From NCBI GenBank assembly GCA_027456925.1, contig DAIDTZ010000407.1:1-7511 (forward strand): 7,511 nucleotides of DNA, written 5' to 3'. This document shows, piece by piece, positions 1 through 5,098 of the stretch (the first letter of the stretch is position 1; each line of letters begins with the position of its first letter). The translations under genes were made by a program, and so were the position numbers. The notes under the pieces are model-generated. The model was not told where the DNA came from. It was given only the letters and a program-made list of their open reading frames with translations, and made no database searches. The stretch comes from Nitrospirota bacterium (GTDB taxonomy: Bacteria > Nitrospirota > UBA9217).

Positions 1-226
1 CGATGCTGACGGCCGCCGCGCAGGCGATTCCAACCATGATACCCATAACCACGGCAGCCCTCACGAAAAGGGTGGGCTCCACCATGCCGCCCATCAGCTT
101 CTGGAGCAGAATCAACGTTCCATAACTCCCGAAGTAGAATCCGGGCATAATCCCGAATACGACAAACACCAGCCCTCCTATCGTTGCCCCGATCTTCATT
201 CCCGCTTTCACTGTCTCGTTCTTCAT
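1..226 (-). CDS. Small two-helix membrane protein, C-terminus outside window
   Basis: This minus-strand frame opens at an ATG at 224-226 and stays open to the left edge, giving about 75 visible residues, so it is partial. A clear ribosome binding site (AAAGGAGAT) sits about 5 nt before the ATG. The protein starts MKNETVKAGMKIGATIGG. It has a hydrophobic stretch with an FGIMPG turn, a short polar link with EP and an Arg, and then a second hydrophobic stretch (VVMGIMVGIACAAAVSI). This is the plan of an inner-membrane protein with two helices. It resembles the protein encoded just upstream at 281-604: both share KA, FG(I/L)(M/L)PG, a later P-x-L-x-x-R and an (M/L)VG in the second helix. The 54-bp gap and same orientation suggest one operon behind the sigma-54 promoter at 643-660. 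I do not recognise the family and assign no function. Confidence 0.75.
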   Translation of the reverse strand, partial: MKNETVKAGMKIGATIGGLVFVVFGIMPGFYFGSYGTLILLQKLMGGMVEPTLFVRAAVVMGIMVGIACAAAVSI

Positions 227-280
227 GGCGATCTCCTTTCAGCCGCAGCTGACAATCTGATTCTCTATCTGAACAGGTGG

Positions 281-604
281 TTATCTATTGTGCGCATCGA
301 TGTGTCCGTGTGTCGATTGCATCGACATCCCAATTTCTGCCACTCTGCCGAGAAGCCATCCCGCAGCGGATGCTGCCGTGACGATGACGACTCCCGCTAC
401 CAGGACGCCCACGAGCATGGAACTGAGCACAATGGTCCGCGAGAGGAGGCCAGGGTCGAGTGGAAAACCGAAGAGCATACCCGCGAATTTTATTCCTGCA
501 GCGCCTCCGAGGAGACTCCCGGGCAGCAGCCCGAAAAGCGAGAACACTGCCAGCCCCGATCCTGCGCCGCTGTAAGCAGCTTTTCGTGAAAGTGAGTTTC
601 TCAT
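281..604 (-). CDS. Small two-helix membrane protein, paralogue of its neighbour
   Basis: This encodes 107 residues, from ATG 602-604 to TAA 281-283. The start is well supported by a near-perfect ribosome binding site (AAAGGAGGAG, 611-620) 6 nt upstream. A short basic N-terminus (MRNSLSRK) is followed by a Gly-rich hydrophobic region at about residues 12-46, containing FGLLPG. A second hydrophobic region lies at about residues 56-85. The tail is polar and His-containing (STHGHIDAHNR). There is no cleavable signal peptide pattern and no enzyme motif. With one gap it lines up with the product of 1-226, so the two look like a tandem duplication. It is the first gene behind a -24/-12 promoter, which implies activation by a sigma-54-dependent enhancer-binding protein. 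The function is unknown. A stress or envelope role is only a guess. Confidence 0.8.
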   Translation of the reverse strand: MRNSLSRKAAYSGAGSGLAVFSLFGLLPGSLLGGAAGIKFAGMLFGFPLDPGLLSRTIVLSSMLVGVLVAGVVIVTAASAAGWLLGRVAEIGMSMQSTHGHIDAHNR

Positions 605-642
605 TTTTCTCTCCTCCTTTTCCCCTGTCTTGCCATGAGTTA

Positions 643-660
643 TTGCATCAGCTGTGCCAA
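643..660 (-). promoter_or_regulatory. Sigma-54 (-24/-12) promoter for the membrane-protein pair
   Basis: Read on the minus strand this is TTGGCACAGCTGATGCAA. The -24 element TTGGCAC matches the consensus. The -12 element is TGCAA. Exactly 10 bp separate the invariant GG and GC, the spacing required for sigma-54. The expected transcript start is near 634, about 30 nt before the ATG at 604, leaving just enough room for the strong ribosome binding site. A weak IHF-like match (one mismatch to WATCAANNNNTTR) lies at 665-677, though it is closer to the promoter than is usual. I could not identify an enhancer-binding-protein site upstream. Confidence 0.75.
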
Positions 661-968
661 AACATAACTGATTGAATTTACGCGAAAGTGATCAATGGCT
701 GAATTTGCAAGACTGAGAAATGTCATGTCTATATTTTTAAGAATGCAAAGAAAGAAGGCATCGAGGAGCGGAATGGATGATGAGAAAGGTCGAGCGTTCG
801 GTTAGCCCCAGGCCGATGATCCTGCTGGTTTAGCCCTGGGATTCAATGATGAATTTGATTTTTAATAAGGAATGCTTAAACAATGATACCGGCAACCAGA
901 CGTACATGCCGATTTTGAAAGCTATTGTGATAGCCGCTCGCATTGGATTTTATTGTAACGCACTAACG
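661..968. other. Intergenic region without a convincing gene
   Basis: This stretch of about 300 bp lies between the sigma-54 promoter and the helicase terminator and is AT-richer than the genes. It would hold any enhancer sites of the promoter at 643-660. It contains a pair of related segments, GGTTAGCCCCAGG (800-812) and GGTTTAGCCCTGGG (827-840). Their CCCAGG/CCTGGG ends could pair across a 22-nt loop. Two plus-strand small ORFs are possible. One of 18 codons at 777-833 has a GAGGAG ribosome-binding-like sequence 8 nt upstream. One of 53 codons at 846-1007 has no ribosome binding site and ends inside the terminator stem. Neither is convincing. Confidence 0.5.
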
Positions 969-1007
969 AAAAAATTAACAGGGCACCCTCGCAGGGTGCC
1001 CTGTTAA
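969..1007 (-). terminator. Intrinsic terminator of the helicase gene
   Basis: A perfect 15-bp stem (arms 975-989 and 993-1007) closes a 3-nt loop. Read on the minus strand it is followed directly by TTAATTTTTT, that is, six T from complement positions 969-974. It starts about 23 bp after the TAG stop of the helicase gene at 1030-1032. Strong stem, tight loop and U-tract together make a textbook rho-independent terminator for leftward transcription. An A-rich run on its other side gives little support for rightward termination. Confidence 0.92.
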
Positions 1008-1029
1008 AAATATGCAGAATTTGATCAGA

Positions 1030-2424
1030 CTACGCCCACCGGTTTTGGCGGTTTTGTTTTACCGGGCGGAAGTCGGAGGTTTTTCCGCCATCTCTCTTCG
1101 CGGCCGGTCTCGCGTCCCGGGAGAAACGACCCTCTGCATTCGGCTTACGCTTAGACTGCGCCCCATAGGGAGTCCGGGCGGAATCGCTCTTGCCGTATTT
1201 TCTGCCTGAGAAGCCGGGTTTCTGCTTCCATGATGAGGTCCCCGGTCTGCTGCTCCCCCCGCTGCTGGTGCGACGGAGCGGGCGAGACGGTTCCAGACCC
1301 GGGATGACCTGCTGGGGAATAGTTTGCCCGATATAGCGTTCAATCGAGCGAAGCGAATCAACTTCTTTTCCCGAGGCAAAAGAAATGGCAATGCCCGATG
1401 CACCAGCACGGCCGGTGCGGCCGATGCGATGGACGTAATCTTCGGCATTCTTCGGGAGGTCGTAATTGATCACATGCGTGATGCCGGTCACATCGAGTCC
1501 GCGGGCGGCAACGTCCGTTGCCACGAGAAGGCGAATTTTGCCCCGCTTCATATTCATGATGGTGCGGTTTCGTGCGCCCTGGCTCATATCGCCATGGAGA
1601 GCTGCTGCGGAATGCCCCTGGGCTGAGAGCTCGATGGCAAGCTGGTCGGCATTCCTCTTGGTCCCGGAGAAAATAATCGCCCTGGTCATGGCGCTGTCCG
1701 CGATCAAGTGGTTGAGCATGCGGCTTTTATGCTGCATGTCATCGGCGGCATGGAGGCGTTGCTCGATCGCTTCGAGCGTGGTCTTCTTTCCCGCGATCTC
1801 GATACGCACCGGCTCTTTCAGCAGGCGCTGTGCGAGCTTGGCCATTGTATTGTCCATCGTAGCCGTGAACATGAGAGTCTGGCGGTCCGCCGGGGTGGCC
1901 TTGGCAATGATGTCCACTGCGTCGCTGAATCACATATCGAGCATGCGGTCCGCCTCATCGAGAATGAGCAGCTCGAGCCGGGAAAAATCAATGCGGCCCC
2001 GTTCCATATGGTCGATCAGCCGTCCTGGCGTGGCCACGATAAGGTCTACGGGTTGAGACAGAAGACGCTGCTGTTCGAAGTATGGCATACCGCCGAGGAT
2101 AGCGCCGCTCCTGATCCGCATGAATTTCCCGTAGGTTTTCACCGCTTCGGTCACCTGGTTCGCCAGCTCGCGAGTGGGCGTGAGTACCAGCACGCGCGGT
2201 CCTTTGGACCGTTTCAAGGATGCCGATGGTACACTCAGACGCATCAGCGCCGGCATTACGAAGGCAGCGGTTTTGCCGGTGCCGGTCTGGGCAGTGGCGA
2301 TCAAATCATGTCCGGCGATCGCCTGGGGGATCGCCTCGGACTGGATCGGCGTGGGTGCCGTATAACCGCAGAGTTTTATTGCTTTGAGGATGGGTTCGTT
2401 GAGCTGCAATTTTGAAAAAGACAT
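1030..2424 (-). pseudogene. rhlE: RhlE-like DEAD-box RNA helicase with in-frame TGA at the DMG motif
   Basis: Read through, this is a 464-codon ATP-dependent RNA helicase of the RhlE type, which would unwind short RNA duplexes in ribosome assembly or RNA decay. The start ATG 2422-2424 (MSFSKLQL) is set by AAAGGAG just upstream. The first RecA domain has the Q motif (about 21-34), AQTGTGKT (45-52), PTRELA (83-88), TPGR (132-135) and DEAD (156-159). Codon 165 is TGA (1930-1932), after DEADRMLDM, and the same frame continues FSDAVDII. The second RecA domain has FTAT (186-189), VATDVAARGLDV (about 301-312) and HRIGRTGRAG (332-341). A basic Ser/Gly/Arg/Lys-rich tail follows from about residue 380. 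The family has Gly (GGA would fit) at codon 165, so a single base change explains the stop. Everything else is intact, so this is a fresh nonsense mutation, a strain variant or a base-call error. A GTG at 1915-1917 could restart translation, but I see no good ribosome binding site for it. The symbol denotes family, not proven orthology. Confidence 0.85.
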
Positions 2425-2445
2425 GTTACTCCTTTGATCTCGTCC

Positions 2446-2470
2446 TCCGGAATAAAACAATCATTCCGGA
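2446..2470 (-). promoter_or_regulatory. Leader hairpin just upstream of the helicase ribosome binding site
   Basis: A perfect 8-bp inverted repeat, TCCGGAAT/ATTCCGGA (arms 2446-2453 and 2463-2470), has a 9-nt A/T-rich loop. On the helicase transcript it ends about 10 nt before the AAAGGAG ribosome binding site. There is no U-tract directly after it, so it is not an intrinsic terminator. It may stabilise the leader or modulate ribosome access. The regulatory role is inferred from position only. Confidence 0.5.
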
Positions 2471-2721
2471 TGCAGAAATCCCGTTAGGGGTTTGCGTGCA
2501 GGCCGCAAGGACACAACGGTATCCCTGAGAACGGAGACGACGCCAGCACAAATATGACCGGCATAACTACATCGTTCGCCAACCATAGATGCTGCTGCGA
2601 TTTCAGAGTGGGAGCTGAAAGCAAGGGGGGTTAGTGATCGATGATATGAAGGGCAGGGAGATGGTGACGTGAGAGTGTGCTTCATGTCATGTCCTGCCGC
2701 ATTGTTAAACAGTCGACCGTC
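2471..2721. other. Probable long 5' leader of the helicase gene
   Basis: No convincing gene is seen here. If the promoter at 2722-2749 is real, the whole stretch is transcribed as an untranslated leader of about 290 nt in front of the helicase. Long leaders are known for cold-shock-type RNA helicase genes. A 74-codon minus-strand frame (2461-2685) begins ATGAAGCAC with a weak AGGA upstream. Its product is Ser/Pro/Leu-rich without recognisable motifs, so I do not call it. Confidence 0.4.
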
Positions 2722-2749
2722 ATATTACAGGAATATTTGAAAATAGCAA
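2722..2749 (-). promoter_or_regulatory. Candidate sigma-70 promoter for the helicase transcript
   Basis: On the minus strand, TTGCTA (2744-2749) and TAATAT (2722-2727) are separated by 16 bp in an AT-rich patch that stands out from its surroundings. The predicted start is near 2715. This is the best promoter-like match I found between tsaD and the helicase. It shares bases with the inverted repeat at 2740-2759. Confidence 0.45.
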
Positions 2750-2759
2750 GAACTATTTT
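2740..2759. repeat. Inverted repeat over the -35 box, operator-like
   Basis: AAAATAG (2740-2746) and CTATTTT (2753-2759) are perfect inverted copies around a 6-nt centre. The left arm overlaps the candidate -35 box at 2744-2749, the position expected for a repressor or activator operator. It could equally be chance in AT-rich DNA. Confidence 0.35.
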
Positions 2760-2838
2760 AGTCATGGGAAAGAGAAGATCGGAGAGTTTATCGCTATGGC
2801 ACTGGAGCGCCATGAGGGTCGCCCTCTTGAAAAAAGAA

Positions 2839-3843
2839 TCAGAGCGGCATGGTAGGGCGGGGGTTTAAGTCGAGACGAGAGGTTTCGCCGCGCTTGAAGT
2901 GAAGATATCCCGCGAGGGCAATCATGGCGGCATTGTCGATACAAAGGCCCATGCCCGGCAGATAGAGAGTAATGCCACGATGTGCCGCTTCGTCGGCAAA
3001 TCTTTGTCTGAGCGAACTGTTCGCAGCGACACCGCCGGCGACCACGATTTTGTCCACGCCGGTCTCTGCTGCCGCAAGTACGGTCTTTTCCGCCAGCGTG
3101 TCCACGACAGCGGACTGGAAGCTTGCGGCGACATCCCTGATATTCAGTTTTGGGTCGATTCCCTTGTCCTTGCTCATGAAGAGCGCGATGTGGTTCCTGA
3201 CCGCAGTCTTGAGGCCGCTGAAGCTGAAGTCGAAGCCCTCAAGATGGCCGCGTGGGAATTTTATCGCTGCCGGATTGCCCTCTTGCGAGAGCAGGTCCAG
3301 CACCGGCCCGCCGGGATACTCGAGGCCCAGGAGCTTAGCGACCTTATCATAGGCCTCTCCTGCAGCATCGTCCCGTGTCTGTCCGAGCATACGATACTCG
3401 CCCAGTCCTTTGACGTGATAGAGCGCCGTGTGCCCGCCGGAAACCAGGAGCGCTACGTAAGGATAACCGATGCCGGGGTATTCGATATGCGCGGCGAGGA
3501 TGTGGCCTTCGCCATGGTGCACGCCGATGAAGGGAATATTCTGCGCATAGGCGATGGCTTTTGCCGCGGAAACGCCGACAAGCAGTGCGCCGATCAAGCC
3601 GGGGGTGTAGGTAACAGCGATAAGATCGATGTCCTTAAGGGAAACGGAAGCAGAGGACAGCGCCTCGCGAATAACCGGCATCAGATTCTTCAAATGTTCC
3701 CGGGACGCGAGTTCGGGTACGACGCCGCCGTACTTTTTATGAATATCGATCTGCGATGACACGATGTTCGACAGGACGGTGTCATCCCGGAGCACGGCAG
3801 CGGCTGTTTCATCGCAGGAGGTTTCTATTCCAAGGGTATACAT
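2839..3843 (-). CDS. tsaD: tRNA N6-threonylcarbamoyladenosine transferase TsaD
   Basis: TsaD (formerly Gcp/YgjD) is the cytoplasmic ASKHA-fold protein that, with TsaB and TsaE, transfers the threonylcarbamoyl group from threonylcarbamoyl-AMP to A37 of ANN-decoding tRNAs. From ATG 3841-3843 the protein has 334 residues, the normal family length. It opens MYTLGIETSCDET, matching the family's M-x-x-LGIETSCDE start. A second in-frame ATG directly upstream (3844-3846) is possible, and neither has a clear ribosome binding site. Visible motifs are HGEGH (about 110-114, with the two metal-ligand His), SGGHT (about 136-139), DDAAGEAYDKVAKLLGL, FSFSGLKTA, GGVAANSSLR and CIDNAAMIA (ligand Asp about 303). 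The gene ends with TGA, so TGA is a stop in this genome. It lies downstream of the deacetylase gene on the same strand, 129 bp away, and is probably co-transcribed with it. Confidence 0.96.
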   Translation of the reverse strand: MYTLGIETSCDETAAAVLRDDTVLSNIVSSQIDIHKKYGGVVPELASREHLKNLMPVIREALSSASVSLKDIDLIAVTYTPGLIGALLVGVSAAKAIAYAQNIPFIGVHHGEGHILAAHIEYPGIGYPYVALLVSGGHTALYHVKGLGEYRMLGQTRDDAAGEAYDKVAKLLGLEYPGGPVLDLLSQEGNPAAIKFPRGHLEGFDFSFSGLKTAVRNHIALFMSKDKGIDPKLNIRDVAASFQSAVVDTLAEKTVLAAAETGVDKIVVAGGVAANSSLRQRFADEAAHRGITLYLPGMGLCIDNAAMIALAGYLHFKRGETSRLDLNPRPTMPL

Positions 3844-3878
3844 CATGATATGATGGATGGACTGGAAGTATTGCAAAA

Positions 3879-3974
3879 GGGGCCAGGGTCCGGCAGCCGG
3901 GGGCCAGGAAAAAAATCTCTCTTGTTTTTCGTTCCTTGTCTCTTCTTCCTGTACCCTAGACCCTGAACCCTATT
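3879..3974. repeat. Degenerate 7-bp-period repeats between tsaD and the deacetylase gene
   Basis: On the plus strand, G-rich heptads run in register: GGGGCCA (3879), GGGTCCG (3886), GCAGCCG (3893) and GGGGCCA (3900). A pyrimidine-rich spacer follows, then C-rich heptads CCCTAGA (3954), CCCTGAA (3961) and CCCTATT (3968). The last heptad overlaps the TAA stop of the deacetylase gene. The two blocks are roughly inverted copies, so the RNA could fold back imperfectly. The unit is too degenerate for an ordinary recent microsatellite. Confidence 0.6.
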
Positions 3975-4938
3975 AGTTCATGAGCTTCGACACGGGCACG
4001 ATCTCAATGCCCAGCGGGCGTGTTTCCGAAAGCCACTTTCTTAGTTCGATGATCGTTACCGGATGAGGATGGCCGATGCCGATTGCTTTGCCGTTTCTCC
4101 GGGCGATTTCAACGAGTTCATCGAGCTGTTTTCGTATGGATGCCGGATTGTCGCTGTCATTATCCAGGAATACATCGCGTTTTCCGGATTTGAGGCCGAA
4201 CTCTTTTGCAGTGGAATAGGCCACGCTCTTCGCACTGGTAAAACTGTCGAGGAACATCAGATTCCGCGCTTTGAGTTCCGCCATCAGAAACTTCATGGCT
4301 TCTTTGTTTTCGGTAAGCGCCGATCCCTCGTGGTTGTTGATGCCCACAGCGCCGGGGACCGATTCGACGTCGTCACTCACCGTGGTTAAAAATTCCATGG
4401 GCGTCATATCCGAGCGCAGCATGCCGGGCGCTGGTTTCCCATTTTTACTGCGATACTCCATGGGTAAATGGAGCAGCACCTCGCGATTGCTCTGCTTTGC
4501 CAGTTCGGCGATTTTTTTTGATTGTATGAGCCCGGGCATGACGGCAACGGTGATCTTCGCGGGCAACGCAAAGACCTCACGAGCCTGCGCCAAGTCCTGT
4601 CCCAGATCGTCGATAACGATGGCCACCTGCACGCGTTTCTCCGGCACGGGACTTCCCAATAACGCCGGGCCCGAGTCATGCCATAAAGCTTCCTTTTTCG
4701 TTGCAGGCGCAACCGGCTTTCGAGAAGGCGGCCTTGTGCCGGGAGCCTGTTCCTGCTGCCTGGCCTGCGGTGCCGGCTGCCTTTTCATTCCGGATCTGAA
4801 CTTTCGCAGAGGCCCCCAAAGCGTGAGTGCGATTACGACCAGAGAAATGACGATCCCGGCGAATATCCAGCGGTCGAACTTATTGCCTTTACCTTTTTTT
4901 GCGGGGAGCTTCTTTGCCATGGCAAGCATTTTATACAT
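3973..4938 (-). CDS. Divergent polysaccharide deacetylase family protein (YibQ/DUF610-like)
   Basis: This encodes 321 residues from ATG 4936-4938. Starts at codons 4 or 7 (4929, 4920) are also possible, and none has a clear ribosome binding site. A basic N-terminus is followed by one membrane anchor (about residues 24-42). A Pro/Gln/Lys-rich linker (about 50-85) leads to a periplasmic-type domain (about 103-321) of the divergent polysaccharide deacetylase family (Polysacc_deac_2). Family landmarks are IVIDDLG (107-113), LLHLPMEY (155-162), NNHEGS (201-206), FLDSFTS (229-235), DVFLDN (255-260) and IGIGHPHPVTI (286-296). The fold is that of NodB-type deacetylases, but the substrate and activity are not established for this family. 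Position 204 is Glu where I expect Met in the usual NNHMGS. It precedes tsaD on the same strand and is divergent from the DAHP synthase gene. Confidence 0.88.
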   Translation of the reverse strand: MYKMLAMAKKLPAKKGKGNKFDRWIFAGIVISLVVIALTLWGPLRKFRSGMKRQPAPQARQQEQAPGTRPPSRKPVAPATKKEALWHDSGPALLGSPVPEKRVQVAIVIDDLGQDLAQAREVFALPAKITVAVMPGLIQSKKIAELAKQSNREVLLHLPMEYRSKNGKPAPGMLRSDMTPMEFLTTVSDDVESVPGAVGINNHEGSALTENKEAMKFLMAELKARNLMFLDSFTSAKSVAYSTAKEFGLKSGKRDVFLDNDSDNPASIRKQLDELVEIARRNGKAIGIGHPHPVTIIELRKWLSETRPLGIEIVPVSKLMN

Positions 4939-4972
4939 TATTATGGGGGAAAAGACCAGACTTTTTTGCAGC

Positions 4973-5012
4973 CCGCAGTATCCCGGGGATCGCTGGCCTG
5001 CGGACCTTTTTT
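4973..5012 (+). terminator. Weak terminator-like hairpin between the divergent genes
   Basis: CCGCAG (4973-4978) can pair with CTGCGG (4998-5003) around a 19-nt loop, followed closely by six T (5007-5012) on the plus strand. The shape resembles a rho-independent terminator. However, it lies upstream of the promoter at 5016-5044, so it cannot be an attenuator of the DAHP synthase. No plus-strand gene ends before it. It could block stray rightward transcription or be chance. Confidence 0.3.
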
Positions 5013-5015
5013 GGC

Positions 5016-5044
5016 TTGACTTAGTGAAAGGTGGATTTTATACT
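5016..5044 (+). promoter_or_regulatory. Sigma-70 promoter of the DAHP synthase gene
   Basis: TTGACT (5016-5021) and TATACT (5039-5044) are separated by exactly 17 bp. Each box has one mismatch to the sigma-70 consensus and the spacing is optimal. Transcription would start near 5051, leaving a leader of about 48 nt with AGGAGG at 5081-5086. I see no leader peptide or attenuator in that short leader. Confidence 0.78.
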
Positions 5045-5098
5045 GCATGGCACAAGCGTACAGGCGTTCCCCGAGTGCACAGGAGGTTTTGAAAACGT

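Noticed and set aside
846..1007. 53-codon plus-strand ORF (starts MMNLIFNKE)
   Set aside because: It has no ribosome binding site and its last codons lie inside the strong terminator stem of the opposite gene.
1930..1932. Use of an alternative genetic code (TGA as Gly) or selenocysteine at the helicase TGA
   Set aside because: tsaD and glgC end in TGA at their normal family lengths. The position is a Gly column in RhlE proteins, not a Cys/Sec column, and I saw no Sec insertion hairpin directly after it.
1708..2415. Plus-strand open frame (235 codons) opposite the helicase
   Set aside because: It is an antisense shadow with a His/Arg-rich product. The minus strand carries all the helicase motifs.
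2461..2685. 74-codon minus-strand frame between tsaD and the helicase
   Set aside because: Only a weak AGGA precedes its ATG, the Ser/Pro/Leu-rich product has no motif, and its end falls in the leader hairpin. A leader ORF cannot be fully excluded.
2780..2838. Terminator after tsaD (short GAGGG/CCCTC and ATGGC/GCCAT stems)
   Set aside because: The stems are only 5 bp and the T-run lies before, not after, them on the minus strand.
2899..3759. Long plus-strand open frame (286 codons) opposite tsaD
   Set aside because: It is the antisense shadow of a clearly conserved gene. It has no ribosome binding site and no recognisable domain.
4271..5092. Long plus-strand open frame (273 codons) opposite the deacetylase gene and its upstream region
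   Set aside because: It is an antisense shadow with a Ser/Cys-rich product and no motifs, and it runs across the divergent promoter region.
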